Shown here: one piece after another, positions 51,099 through 60,595 of the stretch
Numbering within the stretch: position 1 is the first letter of the stretch
Layout: the number at the start of each line of letters is the position of its first letter
NCBI GenBank assembly: GCA_034044135.1
Contig: CP139021.1
Span: forward strand, 4,231,635-4,295,634
Direction of reading: 5' to 3'
Length of the DNA stretch: 64,000 nucleotides
From: Flammeovirgaceae bacterium SG7u.111
Lineage (GTDB): Bacteria > Bacteroidota > Bacteroidia > Cytophagales > Flammeovirgaceae
Notes under the pieces: model-generated
Database searches by the model: none
Seen by the model: the letters and a program-made list of their open reading frames with translations, nothing else
Told to the model about the DNA's origin: nothing
Translations under genes and position numbers: made by a program

Positions 51099-54000
51099 AT
51101 GATTATGAAAACGACCAATAATGTAATGGCGAACCTTTTGAAAAGGAAGATGCCAAGATTACTATTGACAGTTTTGCTTTCTTTGGTCATTGTAACATCA
51201 GGCTGGGCGCAGAGCACTGTGTCGGGCAAAGTAACAAGTGCAGAAGACAGTGAAGGAATACCTGGGGTAAGTATCTTGATAAAAGGTACTTCAACAGGTG
51301 TGGTTACCGATATAAACGGCGGGTTTTCTATAAAGGTGGAACCAACAGATGTATTGGTCTTTTCCTATGTCGGCTTTGTCACACAAGAAGTAACCGTTGG
51401 CAATCAATCTAATATTGAAGTAGCATTAGTCTCAGATGTTCAGTCACTTGAAGAAGTGGTAGTGATTGGTTATACCACCAGAAAGAAAGGGGAAGTCACT
51501 GGCTCGGTGAGCACGGTAGGTGAAGAGGTAATTGGAAACACTCCGAACAGAGATTTGCAAAAATCTATGGCAGGTAGAGTGCCAGGTCTTATAGTAGTTG
51601 ATAGGGGTGGTTACCCTGGCGAGTCTGGCAACTCAGACTTATTGATACGTGGTCAATCTACCCTAAACAACAACTCTCCTCTTATTTTGATCGATGGTTT
51701 GGTTGCTGCTTCATTTTCCCACCTAGCCCCACAGGATATTGAATCGTTGACTGTATTAAAAGATGGTGCAGCGGCTATTTACGGAGCTCGTGCGGCAAAT
51801 GGTGTGATCTTGATCACTACAAAACGTGGTAAGCAGGGCAAGGCTAGGATAAGCCTTTCTTCTTTCTACAATATATCTGGGTTTGCAAAAACTCCAAAGT
51901 TGATGAACTCGGCTCAATTTGCCACTTATGAAAACGAGATTTCTGAGAGAAACGGAACTCCGCTCCGCTTCACTCCAGACGAAATAGAAAAGTATGCTGC
52001 AGGCAATGACCCCTTGAATTACCCTAGCACGGATTGGGCAGACCTCACGTTCAGGGATTACGCTCCTGAGTCTAGAACTTCTCTCTCTATTTCAGGTGGA
52101 AGCGAAAAGGTAAGCTACTTTGTAAGTGGTGATTACCTAAACCAAGGGGGCATGTACGAATCTGGAGCCTTAGGTTTTGAACAATATCAAGTTCGCTCAA
52201 ATTTAGATATGCGACTTCATAAGAATTTTAGTTTAGGAGTCGATTTGACAGGAAGGTTTGGCGAAAGAGAAAGACCGGGCGTGGACGAAGGGTATATCTA
52301 CAAACACATCTACACCAATGAGCCTACGGAAGTTGGGGTGTACCCTAATGGCTTGGTAGCTTGGGGTGGTGAGAATGGTTCTAACCCTTACATTATGTCC
52401 AGCAACGAATCTGGTTTTGTAAAGATAAATGACAATGATTTGCGGGGCAAATTCTCTTACGATTGGGATTTGAACACAGTCACTGAAGGCCTTAGCCTAA
52501 GGGGGTATGCTGGTATCAGAAAAATGAGCAATAACCAAAAGGCTTGGTACACACCATGGACAGTATATACTTATGACGAAGGTACTGACGAGTATATTCC
52601 TTCTACAGGCTATTCTCAAAGTGGTAATGAGCGTATTTTAAGAGAAACTTTCTGGAAATTTGATGAGCTTTTATTGAACACTACTGTTAATTATGACAGA
52701 ACATTTAATGATCATACGGTAAGAGGTCTAGTTGGTATAGAGCAGTTTAGCTCTCAAGAAGAAACATTTTGGGCTCAAAGAAGAGGATTTCCTACCAAGG
52801 ATCATCCTTATTTGTTTGCAGGAAGTGATGAGGGGCAGCAATCTTATGGAACAGCTCAAGAATGGGGGAGGCTCAACTATTTCGGGTCATTGTCTTATGA
52901 CTTTAAGAAGAAATATTTCATTGACTTAACCTTGCGCCACGACGGTTCTAGCAACTTTGGAAAGGGAAATCAATATGGTACTTTCCCAGGCGTAGCAGCT
53001 TCTTGGTCGATAGGCAACGAAGCATTTATGGAAGGGATCACTTGGCTTGACGCTTTGAAAATAAGATCTTCTTGGGCTTTGATGGGCAACGACCGTATCC
53101 CAGGCTTCCAATTTCTTACCCGATATGAGTACGGTGGAGAAACAGATGTAGCCCAGCCAAACTACTACATATTCGGCACCCCTGGCTCAAGGTACAATGG
53201 TTATACGCCTGACAATGTTCCAAACCCAAATATCACTTGGGAAAAAGCTGACATGAAAAACATTGGGGTGAGCTTCTTGATGTTCAACAACAGGCTTTAC
53301 GGCGACATCAACTATTTCTACCAGAAACGTACCGATATCTTGATCACTAGAAATGCTTCTATTCCAGATGCCGCTGGCTTGACCTTGCCACAAGAAAACC
53401 TAGGGAAAGTAGATAATTTTGGATGGGAACTTGAGCTAACGTGGAATGATAAGATCGGCGCTGTTGATTACAATGTAGGTTTCAATTTCACAAATGCCCA
53501 AAACAAAATAGTGTATATGGATGAAGCAGCCGATGTTCCTGAGTGGAGAAAACAAGAGGGCCACCCAATGGGCTCGTATATCATTTATCCTACCAATGGT
53601 ATTTTCCGAGACCAAGCTCAAGTAGATGCAACTGAGGTTAAGAAAGACGGAACAGTAGAAGGAGAACCTATTTATATAGATACAAATGAAGACGGCGAAA
53701 TAAATGCCGACGACAGAATAAGGTCTTATACTTCAAATATTCCCCAAATCCAATATGGGTTCCATGGTGGAGCAAGTTACAAGGGATTCGATTTTAGTTT
53801 CCTTCTCCAAGGGCAAGCCAAAGCGGATATGTTGGTATTCTTCGATCAGGGAGGAACTAAGCCAGAATATGTATTCAACGAAAGGTGGACGCCTGACAAC
53901 CGTGAGGCTAGGTATCCGAGGGCTTTTGCTACAGGTGACCCTTATAGTGGAACACAAAACACTGCCGACAACTTTCAAGGTGCTGATTTGTGGATGCACG

Positions 54001-54230
54001 ATGCATCTTTTATCAGACTTAAAGAGGTGCAATTGGCTTACACATTCCCCAGAGAAAAAATCAAATTCGCCGATTTGAAAATCTTTGCAAGAGGGTTCAA
54101 CCTCTTGACGATGGCCTCAGAAGTATCTGACCTAGGGCTTGATCCTGAAATTGGTAATTACAACAACTTCAGAGATGCGAGATATCCATCACTAAGAACA
54201 TATTCCTTCGGATTTAGCCTTGGATTTTAA
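51099..54230 (+). CDS. SusC/RagA-family TonB-dependent outer-membrane transporter
   Basis: The protein has 1043 residues. A signal peptide (LLLTVLLSLVIVTSGWAQ) is followed by a carboxypeptidase-regulatory domain (STVSGKVTSAEDSEGIPGVS), the TonB-associated box SLEEVVVIGYTTRKKGEVTG, and a plug (SMAGRVPGLIVVDRGG, PLILIDGLV, TVLKDGAAAIYGARAANGVI). A 22-strand type barrel follows, ending SLRTYSFGFSLGF with the terminal Phe. SusC proteins move glycans or peptides across the outer membrane using TonB energy. The start may be the second ATG (51105). The paired SusD gene begins 68 bp later. No sugar hydrolase is adjacent, so the substrate is not deducible. Confidence 0.95.
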   Translation: MIMKTTNNVMANLLKRKMPRLLLTVLLSLVIVTSGWAQSTVSGKVTSAEDSEGIPGVSILIKGTSTGVVTDINGGFSIKVEPTDVLVFSYVGFVTQEVTVGNQSNIEVALVSDVQSLEEVVVIGYTTRKKGEVTGSVSTVGEEVIGNTPNRDLQKSMAGRVPGLIVVDRGGYPGESGNSDLLIRGQSTLNNNSPLILIDGLVAASFSHLAPQDIESLTVLKDGAAAIYGARAANGVILITTKRGKQGKARISLSSFYNISGFAKTPKLMNSAQFATYENEISERNGTPLRFTPDEIEKYAAGNDPLNYPSTDWADLTFRDYAPESRTSLSISGGSEKVSYFVSGDYLNQGGMYESGALGFEQYQVRSNLDMRLHKNFSLGVDLTGRFGERERPGVDEGYIYKHIYTNEPTEVGVYPNGLVAWGGENGSNPYIMSSNESGFVKINDNDLRGKFSYDWDLNTVTEGLSLRGYAGIRKMSNNQKAWYTPWTVYTYDEGTDEYIPSTGYSQSGNERILRETFWKFDELLLNTTVNYDRTFNDHTVRGLVGIEQFSSQEETFWAQRRGFPTKDHPYLFAGSDEGQQSYGTAQEWGRLNYFGSLSYDFKKKYFIDLTLRHDGSSNFGKGNQYGTFPGVAASWSIGNEAFMEGITWLDALKIRSSWALMGNDRIPGFQFLTRYEYGGETDVAQPNYYIFGTPGSRYNGYTPDNVPNPNITWEKADMKNIGVSFLMFNNRLYGDINYFYQKRTDILITRNASIPDAAGLTLPQENLGKVDNFGWELELTWNDKIGAVDYNVGFNFTNAQNKIVYMDEAADVPEWRKQEGHPMGSYIIYPTNGIFRDQAQVDATEVKKDGTVEGEPIYIDTNEDGEINADDRIRSYTSNIPQIQYGFHGGASYKGFDFSFLLQGQAKADMLVFFDQGGTKPEYVFNERWTPDNREARYPRAFATGDPYSGTQNTADNFQGADLWMHDASFIRLKEVQLAYTFPREKIKFADLKIFARGFNLLTMASEVSDLGLDPEIGNYNNFRDARYPSLRTYSFGFSLGF

Positions 54231-54298
54231 TTAACTGGATTTAATAAAAGGTTGGGGCAACCCAGAGTTTCATTTAATTCATGTAAAAAAATATTGAG

Positions 54299-55996
54299 AT
54301 GAAAAATATCAAATATATACTTGTCGTGTTTGTACTTCTGGCATCATCTAGCTGCCAAGATGTATTAGATACAGAAGCAAAAGACGCATTTGGAGAAGAC
54401 CTGATCTATAGCGATCCAGCTCAGGTAGAACGCTTGGTTTTCACAGTGTACAACAGTACTGAGAGCTGGTCATTGAACCGCTTTCAGTGGTGGTCAAGAC
54501 GGTTCAATATTGAAGGGGCTTCTTTCGAGGCCAAGTTCAATTTTAGAGATTTAGATCTTTATAGAGTAAGAGGTGGTTGGACAGCGGGCAACGCAGGGGT
54601 TTTCACTCAGAAATGGAGCAACTACTGGGATTATGTGCGATTGGCCAACGAGTTCCTCGATAGGATTGATGATAGTAAAGCAATGGCTATCGATACTGAA
54701 AAAGTGACTATACTTAAAGCTGAGATGAAGTTTTTGAGAGCAAACCTTTACGCCAAACTTATTAAGTTTTATGGTGGTGTTCCTATCATGGAAAATGCAT
54801 TGGGCTTGGACGATGACTTCAACTTGGTGAGAAACAGCTACGAAGAATGCGTGGATTTTATAGTAAAAGAATTGGATGAAGCTGCTGCTGTTCTTCCTAC
54901 ATCACGCCCAAATGTAGAGTTTGGCAGAGCTACCAAATTGGCTGCTATGGCAGTAAAGTCACGCACTTTGTTGTATGCCGCCAGCAAACTGCACGACCCA
55001 TCTGTTACAAACAACCCACTTTATGTCTACACAAAAACGAGTAAATGGCAAGATGCATCCGATGCAGCTAAAGCGATTATCGACATGGTTAATGCTCGTG
55101 ACCTTATTCAGGTAGCCGATGCTAAAGCTTACCAAGAACTATTCTTGTCGCCTAACGATGATATCTTGTTTGCAAGACCATACAGTGCTGCATACTTTGA
55201 ATTTGGAACAGATGCCAACTCATTGTGGGACCAAACACAATCGCCAAATGGATATGGTGGATGGGCATTGTCATCGCCTACGCACAATTTCGCCATGCAG
55301 TTCAATATGGCAGATGGCACAACTACTGAAGGCTCTACTTATGACCCTGAAAACCCAAATGACAACAGGGAAATGAGGTATTATGCAGACCTCTTGTTCA
55401 ACGGGGCTCAATTTAGAGGCCGTGATGTCCAGTATTTCCTCTCTGAAGATGTAAGTGCCTACCCTCACGGAATGGATTCTCCTCAAGGATTAGGCAACAC
55501 GCTCCATTCTTCAAAAACAGGGTATAACATCCGAAAATTCCAAGACGAAAGCGTAGCTCCTTCTGGCGGTATATCTGCCGAGCGCCCATACATATTGTAC
55601 CGATTGGCTGAAGTGTACTTAAACTATGCCGAAGCCCAATACCACCTAGGAGAAGAAGCTGCTGCCCGTGAATATGTAAGCAAAGTTTCAACAAGAGCAT
55701 TACAACCAGCAATCACGGCAAGTGGCACTGAGCTGTTGGAAGCTATCAAAAGAGAAAGAAGGGTAGAGCTTTGCTTTGAAGGGCATAACTTTTTTGATGA
55801 AAGAAGATGGATGATTGAAGACCATTTAGGTTTTGATGTGAATGGTCTTTTATGGACAAAAGCAGCTAACGGAACCGTTTCCCACGAAATGTACAAAGTG
55901 GTTACAAGACCTTGGGACGACAAATATTACTATTTGCCAATACCAATTGCTGAGGTAGAAAGAGCTCCATCTATGTTGCAGAACGAAGGATATTAA
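54299..55996 (+). CDS. RagB/SusD-family nutrient-binding lipoprotein
   Basis: The protein has 565 residues. A lipoprotein signal peptide (MKNIKYILVVFVLLASSSCQ) with the lipobox Cys in SSSC places it on the outer membrane surface. SusD features are VRLANEFLDRIDDSKAMAID, LRANLYAKLIKFYGGVPIME, the TPR-like repeats and ILYRLAEVYLNYAEAQYHLG. The chain ends IKRERRVELCFEGHNFFDER and DDKYYYLPIPIAEVERAPSM. It caps the SusC barrel and binds the substrate. Spacing and direction show an operon with susC, closed by a strong terminator at 56087. Confidence 0.95.
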   Translation: MKNIKYILVVFVLLASSSCQDVLDTEAKDAFGEDLIYSDPAQVERLVFTVYNSTESWSLNRFQWWSRRFNIEGASFEAKFNFRDLDLYRVRGGWTAGNAGVFTQKWSNYWDYVRLANEFLDRIDDSKAMAIDTEKVTILKAEMKFLRANLYAKLIKFYGGVPIMENALGLDDDFNLVRNSYEECVDFIVKELDEAAAVLPTSRPNVEFGRATKLAAMAVKSRTLLYAASKLHDPSVTNNPLYVYTKTSKWQDASDAAKAIIDMVNARDLIQVADAKAYQELFLSPNDDILFARPYSAAYFEFGTDANSLWDQTQSPNGYGGWALSSPTHNFAMQFNMADGTTTEGSTYDPENPNDNREMRYYADLLFNGAQFRGRDVQYFLSEDVSAYPHGMDSPQGLGNTLHSSKTGYNIRKFQDESVAPSGGISAERPYILYRLAEVYLNYAEAQYHLGEEAAAREYVSKVSTRALQPAITASGTELLEAIKRERRVELCFEGHNFFDERRWMIEDHLGFDVNGLLWTKAANGTVSHEMYKVVTRPWDDKYYYLPIPIAEVERAPSMLQNEGY

Positions 55997-56086
55997 TACT
56001 AAACCAAGGGATTACTAAACAATTAATCTTTTGGTTAGGTAGGGTGTATATTGGGAAGGGCAAAAGCCTGACTCCCTATTATGAAG

Positions 56087-56113
56087 AAAGCCGCTAGCAA
56101 TAGCGGCTTTTTT
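56087..56113 (+). terminator. Intrinsic terminator after susD
   Basis: A 10-nt perfect stem (AAAGCCGCTA at 56087-56096 with TAGCGGCTTT at 56101-56110), GCAA tetraloop and T-run. It ends the susC-susD transcript 91 bp after the susD stop. Confidence 0.92.
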
Positions 56114-56184
56114 AGGTTGGAAGGCTAAGTTTAATCAGAAACCTATAAGGTTTTTAAAAACTTATAGGGCTATTTCGTAAACTA

Positions 56185-57465
56185 TTATATCAAATATTGG
56201 AATAAATCAGGTTTTTCGTTTAAGTATTCAGCTACAAAACCATTTTCTTTCATCCGTTCTCTCAGGCCTTCAAGGTCTTCTTGCTTTTGCAATTCAATAC
56301 CTATCAATGCCGGACCTCTTTCACGGCTAGTTTTTTTACGGTACTCAAAGAGTGTAATATCATCATTTGCCCCCAAAACTTTGTCTACAAAATCCCTCAA
56401 TGCTCCTGCCCTTTGCGGAAAACGCACCATGAAGTAATGCTTCAAGCCTTTGAATAACAAGGAACGCTCTTTTATTTCCTCCGTCCGTGTAATATCGTTG
56501 TTGCTTCCACTCAGAATACATACCACATTTTTCCCTTTTATCTCCTCTTTGAAGTAATCGAGCACAGCAATGCTCAATGCTCCTGCAGGTTCTACAACAA
56601 TTGCATCGAGGTTGTATAACTCTAAAATATTGGTGCAAATATGACCTTCAGGCACAAGTGTTATTTCAATGCCATAATGCTTACATAGCTCAAAAGGCAA
56701 CTGCCCAACCTGTTTGACAGCAGCCCCGTCAACAAACTTATCAATGCTATCTAAAGTAATCACTTTTCCCGCTTCCAGCGATTTTTTCATAGCAGGGGCT
56801 CCAGCAGGTTCAATTCCGATTATTTTAGTTTCTGGATGGATTTGCTTAAAGTAACTTGTAACCCCAGAGATCAGTCCACCACCACCAATGGGAACAAATA
56901 GATAGTCAATTTTTTTATCAAATTGCTGCTCTATTTCAAAGGCTACCGTTGCCTGCCCTTCAATAATTTTCTCATCATCAAAAGGGTGGATAAAGGGTAA
57001 GCTAGCTGTATTGCTATACTCCCTAGCTGCATTGTAGCAATCATCGTAGGTGTCACCTATCAATATGATTTTTACATTGTCTTTGCCAAAGTTCTGAACC
57101 TGTCTGATTTTTTGTTTGGGTGTAGTTTGTGGCATATAGATCGACCCATGAACACCCAAAACCCTACACGAATACGCTACGCCTTGGGCATGGTTCCCAG
57201 CACTGGCACAGACTACTCCTTTTGACAACTCTTCTGCACTCAGGCTTTTCATTTTATGATAGGCCCCTCTAATCTTATACGACCTCACAATTTGCAGATC
57301 CTCTCTTTTTAGGAGAATATTGGCTGCATACTCTTCCGACAGACGTAAATTCTGTTGTAAAGGCGTATAGCTTAGTATATCCTTTAAGATCGAGTTTGCA
57401 TTAATTATATCAGGAACACTTGGTATATATGTCATTTTAGGTACTTTGGATTTTGCTTGATACAA
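56185..57465 (-). CDS. ilvA: Threonine ammonia-lyase (threonine dehydratase)
   Basis: The protein has 426 residues. The PLP lysine (Lys64) lies in RSYKIRGAYHK, with ASAGNHAQGVAYSCR, IGGGGLISGVTSYF and the phosphate-binding Gly loop. The C-terminal 90 residues (YFMVRFPQRAGALRDFVDKV) are a single ACT-like regulatory domain, matching the shorter form. It converts threonine to 2-oxobutanoate and ammonia, the first step to isoleucine. No other ilv or leu genes are adjacent. ATG at 57435 (MTYIPSVPDI) is an alternative start with the typical N-terminus; the frame allows 57465. Confidence 0.93.
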   Translation of the reverse strand: MYQAKSKVPKMTYIPSVPDIINANSILKDILSYTPLQQNLRLSEEYAANILLKREDLQIVRSYKIRGAYHKMKSLSAEELSKGVVCASAGNHAQGVAYSCRVLGVHGSIYMPQTTPKQKIRQVQNFGKDNVKIILIGDTYDDCYNAAREYSNTASLPFIHPFDDEKIIEGQATVAFEIEQQFDKKIDYLFVPIGGGGLISGVTSYFKQIHPETKIIGIEPAGAPAMKKSLEAGKVITLDSIDKFVDGAAVKQVGQLPFELCKHYGIEITLVPEGHICTNILELYNLDAIVVEPAGALSIAVLDYFKEEIKGKNVVCILSGSNNDITRTEEIKERSLLFKGLKHYFMVRFPQRAGALRDFVDKVLGANDDITLFEYRKKTSRERGPALIGIELQKQEDLEGLRERMKENGFVAEYLNEKPDLFQYLI

Positions 57466-57651
57466 GCGTAAAAATTGTTTTAGAGTTTATTGGTAAGGAG
57501 TCTCATTTTACTAACTGTTTCTAGCTCGTAAACATCAATAAGCCCAAAGCTATAAGAAATTTTTGTGAAGGTAGAAATTTCAGCTCTTTCAGCACATATA
57601 GGTTGAAGTTCACTTGGAAAGGTTACATCTTTTTTAAACCAGCAACCAGTT

Positions 57652-57876
57652 TTACCTATTCACCTGAATAATATTGACCGGGCAGTTTTTAGCTGCTTGC
57701 GCCTGCTCATCGTACTCCCAGTCGGGTAGGGAGAGGATAAAATAATTCCCTTTTTGCTCACTCTTTTTCAAGTGGCTTTTCCCATCATTTCCCGACATCA
57801 CCCAGTGCTCTGGCGATGCTTCCACACAGGCATTGCAGCCTATGCACTTTTGCCTCAAATGGATTACCTTAATCAT
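57652..57876 (-). CDS. Single-cluster [4Fe-4S] ferredoxin
   Basis: The protein has 74 residues. Three Cys lie in KCIGCNACVEASPEHW (Cys11, Cys14, Cys17) and the fourth in AKNCPVNII (Cys65). The fourth position of the usual CxxCxxCxxxCP is Ser, so only one [4Fe-4S] cluster can form, with the ligand from the C-terminal half. Such ferredoxins carry single electrons to redox enzymes. It overlaps the U32 gene stop by 8 nt and is translated after it, so it probably serves the U32 enzyme. This pairing is inference. Confidence 0.85.
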   Translation of the reverse strand: MIKVIHLRQKCIGCNACVEASPEHWVMSGNDGKSHLKKSEQKGNYFILSLPDWEYDEQAQAAKNCPVNIIQVNR

Positions 57877-59149
57877 TTGCCACTTCTTTTCTTTTTCTCA
57901 CCATTAGTTTTTCTCGCACCACCAGCTTAAAGAGCTTATCGGAAGGGCGAAGCTTGATATCTACGGGCATAGAGAACACCTGCCCTTTTTCTACCTTCTC
58001 CACATCCTTTAGCTCGTAGCGAAGGTTCTCCACCTTCATCCGATGGACGCCTAACGTAGGACCTGTTATCATCACCTCATCGCCTACGCTTAGCTCGCCC
58101 GTTTCTATCTTAAATTCTCCTATTTTTATCTTCGAGAAGAAATTCTGAGCCTTGCCCAAATAAAGCTTCTCCTGCTTGGCAGCAGAGCCGTCCTTGTCTG
58201 TCCATTCGCCTAGCTCCTTGCCCAAATAATACCCTCCCCAAAAACCACGGTTATAGACATTTTCCAAGCGTTCTTCCCAAGCTGCAACCTGTGCTAGGTC
58301 AAATTCTTCCCCTCGCATCCAAGTATCTATCGCCTCTCGGTAGCATTCGGTTACTTCCTTCACATATTCAGGGCCTTTGCTTCTGCCCTCTATTTTGAGC
58401 ACAGCCACCCCCGCATCCAATATCTTATCCAAAAAGCCAATGGTGCATAAGTCTTTCGGACTCATAATGTATTCATTATCTACCTTAAAGCTGTTCCCCT
58501 CATCGTCGGTGATGGTGTAGGGGCGACGGCAATTTTGCTTGCAAGCACCTCGGTTTGCCGAGGAGTTCATGGAATGAAGGCTCAAGTAGCACTTGCCCGA
58601 TACCGCCATGCACAAAGCCCCGTGCACGAATGTTTCTATTTTCATCAGTTTGCCAGAAGGTCCTTTTATTTGCTGGGTTTCCACCTCTTTGCAGATTTTC
58701 TCCACTTGCTGTAGCGTGAGCTCGCGGGAAAGCACCGCCACCTCGGCAAAGTTGGCGTAGAACTTCAGCGTTTCCACGTTCGTGATGTTGAGTTGGGTGG
58801 AAAGATGCAGGGGCATCCCAATTTCTTTGGTATAATTGATCACCGCATGGTCCATGGCAATCACCGCATCTATCCCCTTCGCCTTCGCTGCATCCACAAT
58901 GGTTTTCATCAAGCGGATGTCGTAATCGTAGAGCACCGTATTGAGCGTAATGTAACTTCTCAATCCGTTTTCCTTGCAGATTTGTGCCACTTTCCCTATG
59001 TCTTCTAAGGTAAAGTTGAAAGAAGAGCGGGCACGCATGTTCAACTGCTCAATCCCAAAATACACCGCATCGGCTCCGCCCTGAACCGCAGCCATCAGCG
59101 ACTCAAACGAGCCCACCGGCGCCAACAAAACTGGTTTCTTTCTTTCCAT
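57869..59149 (-). CDS. U32-family peptidase-like tRNA hydroxylation protein (TrhP/YegQ-like)
   Basis: The protein has 426 residues. The opening LLAPVGSFESLMAAVQGGAD, then AVYFGIEQLNMRARSSFNFT, and the cysteine cluster GKCYLSLHSMNSSANRGACK then QNCRRPYTI are U32 hallmarks. Four Cys (ALCMAVSGKC, GACKQNC) can hold an iron-sulfur cluster. Known members hydroxylate U34 of tRNA (TrhP/TrhO route) or 23S rRNA (RlhA), so older U32 peptidase labels are probably wrong. The C-terminal part (ETGELSVGDEVMITGPTLG) is a beta domain found in TrhP-type proteins. The overlapping ferredoxin gene could supply electrons. Confidence 0.9.
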   Translation of the reverse strand: MERKKPVLLAPVGSFESLMAAVQGGADAVYFGIEQLNMRARSSFNFTLEDIGKVAQICKENGLRSYITLNTVLYDYDIRLMKTIVDAAKAKGIDAVIAMDHAVINYTKEIGMPLHLSTQLNITNVETLKFYANFAEVAVLSRELTLQQVEKICKEVETQQIKGPSGKLMKIETFVHGALCMAVSGKCYLSLHSMNSSANRGACKQNCRRPYTITDDEGNSFKVDNEYIMSPKDLCTIGFLDKILDAGVAVLKIEGRSKGPEYVKEVTECYREAIDTWMRGEEFDLAQVAAWEERLENVYNRGFWGGYYLGKELGEWTDKDGSAAKQEKLYLGKAQNFFSKIKIGEFKIETGELSVGDEVMITGPTLGVHRMKVENLRYELKDVEKVEKGQVFSMPVDIKLRPSDKLFKLVVREKLMVRKRKEVAND

Positions 59150-59219
59150 AACTGCAAAAATACAATTCTCCTCAGCCGCTAAGAATGAGTTTTGTCATGC
59201 TTTGATGATGAAAATTGAA

Positions 59220-59460
59220 AGAGATAAAAGAAAAACCGAGTCATTCCACGAAAGTAGGAATCTCTTCCTTAGCCAAAAACCCGAGTCATTCCGCACGTAG
59301 ATGCGGAATCTCCACCCTATCCCAAGAGGCATTGTGGATCGAGCACCTTGAGCCCCTGAAGAGCGGTAATAGAGAAAGCGCAATCCTTGTGGGTTGCAAA
59401 AAAGGCGGACTGCAAGTCCTACGATAAAGGTTCGAGGTTACAAACCTCGAACAGCGGGTT
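59220..59460. repeat. Left part of the repeat island: GTCATTCC palindromes and two perfect hairpins
   Basis: It contains two palindromes of the island's family: ATTCCACGAAAGTAGGAAT near 59236 and ATTCCGCACGTAGATGCGGA (plus AT) near 59288. They share the flanks AGTCATTCC and GGAATCTC. Then come two smaller hairpins: GGACT-GCA-AGTCC (59407-59419, loop GCA) and a perfect 10-nt stem, GTTCGAGGTT (59430-59439) with its complement (59443-59452), loop ACA. No gene is supported here. Confidence 0.7.
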
Positions 59461-59774
59461 GCTTATACCTCAAAAAAGATAGCGTGGGCAGAGAGTAACG
59501 CCGTCACTTCTCCAGATGCTAACATTTATGCTTCTCAGTAGGATTGTCTTAAATGGAAAACCTTTTGATGATAAAGAGTGACGGCGTTACTTTATCTTCT
59601 TTTTTTAGGAAAAATCTAGCATTTGTGTCATTCCGTACAAAGCGTAGCGGAGATACGGAATCTCCTCCCTATTCCCAAGAGGCATTGCGGAACTTTGTTT
59701 CTTTGAATCAGTGCGGCTTTGATGTATTCTAGGAGGGGGATTCCCCGTCGAGCGGGGAATGACTCAAATGGGAG
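59461..59774. repeat. 314-bp direct repeat, left copy
   Basis: It matches 60596-60909 over its whole 314-bp length with no net indel and about 16 substitutions. It contains a 98-bp inverted-repeat element (59494-59591), a palindrome ending AGATACGGAAT (near 59634-59665) and the palindrome ATTCCCCGTCGAGCGGGGAA (59740-59760). Together with the right copy it brackets the TIMP-like gene. Confidence 0.85.
59494..59591. mobile_element. 98-bp MITE-like element with perfect 15-bp inverted repeats
   Basis: The ends are AGTAACGCCGTCACT (59494-59508) and its exact reverse complement (59577-59591), with a 68-nt loop. A second copy lies at 60629-60726 with one mismatch in its left arm. It has no ORF, so it is either a non-autonomous element or a long RNA hairpin inside the direct repeat. 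A T-rich run (CTTCTTTTTTT) follows on the plus strand. Confidence 0.5.
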
Positions 59775-59778
59775 TGGA

Positions 59779-60468
59779 TTATGTATTGTTTGTCCTCTTC
59801 ATCCGCCGTAGCATATAAAGTATAATAAGTACAGTTAATGTTATACCTAACATCATCCAATAAAGCAATGTTGTTCTTGAGTCTAGCTTTTCATTTGTCT
59901 CTTTTAATTGTGAGTGAAGAAGTTCCATTTGAAGGTTTAAAGTGCTATCATATTGATACAAGTATTTCGGTGTTGTATCCCTTTGTACCAAAATATCCAA
60001 TTCTTTATTTTCATCTTTGCCATAGTCTGGATCATAGGCATTAGAAGTGATAAAACTATCATTATGAATTTGCCTTGTTCGAGTACACCCATTTGTTTTC
60101 AAATATCCCCCCGTAGAATAGTCTCGATAAGCATAAACTAAATACATTTTTTCTTTCTTAAAACAGATTCCACAACCATAGTCACAGCTATTGACCAAAG
60201 AAATCATATACTTCCCGTTTCTGCTTTTGTAAAACTGAAATACGGTGCTGTCAACACCACTATAGAATTTGGACACCTCAAAATTATCGACCACAAATGG
60301 ACTCTCAAAAACATAATTAAGCCCAGCTAATGTATCAGTGCTTACATATTTCCCGTAAAAAATTGCACTTGAATAGTTGTAGCTTGTTTGGATGTCCGCA
60401 CGAATACACGTACATGCAATAGAACTCTTGGTTGTTAGTATTAATAAGATTGTAAAGATTTTTCTCAT
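59779..60468 (-). CDS. Secreted TIMP/NTR-like protein with C-terminal membrane anchor
   Basis: About 229 residues from ATG 60468 (MRKIFTILLILTTKSSIACT). After a signal peptide the mature start ACTCIRADIQTSYNYSSAIF has the Cys-x-Cys and AxxYNYSSxIFxGxxV pattern of bacterial TIMP-like (netrin/NTR) proteins. Further Cys lie in SCDYGCGICF and LKTNGCTR. A C-terminal helix (LLYWMMLGITLTVLIILYML) followed by RRMKR anchors it in the membrane. The frame extends to 60534, but the upstream 22 codons have no signal peptide character, so 60468 was chosen. It stands alone between two 314-bp direct repeats. Role unknown; protease inhibition is only suggested by the family. Confidence 0.75.
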   Translation of the reverse strand: MRKIFTILLILTTKSSIACTCIRADIQTSYNYSSAIFYGKYVSTDTLAGLNYVFESPFVVDNFEVSKFYSGVDSTVFQFYKSRNGKYMISLVNSCDYGCGICFKKEKMYLVYAYRDYSTGGYLKTNGCTRTRQIHNDSFITSNAYDPDYGKDENKELDILVQRDTTPKYLYQYDSTLNLQMELLHSQLKETNEKLDSRTTLLYWMMLGITLTVLIILYMLRRMKRTNNT

Positions 60469-60595
60469 AAATGCAAAACTCATCAAGGTATCCCGATAAC
60501 TATAAACCCCAACTCTAGGTGTAGCCTGAGACACACCTGTATATTATAAAAAAATCCGCAAACCAAGGTTCTCTGAACCAGTTTTTAAATCTCTT

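Noticed and set aside
30564-55996. A single polysaccharide utilisation locus joining GH92 and SusC/SusD
   Set aside because: They are about 18 kb apart with many unrelated genes and different strands between; no shared regulator was seen.
59195-59427. Short open frames on both strands in the left repeat part
   Set aside because: They are palindrome-derived, without family resemblance; the region is explained as repeats.
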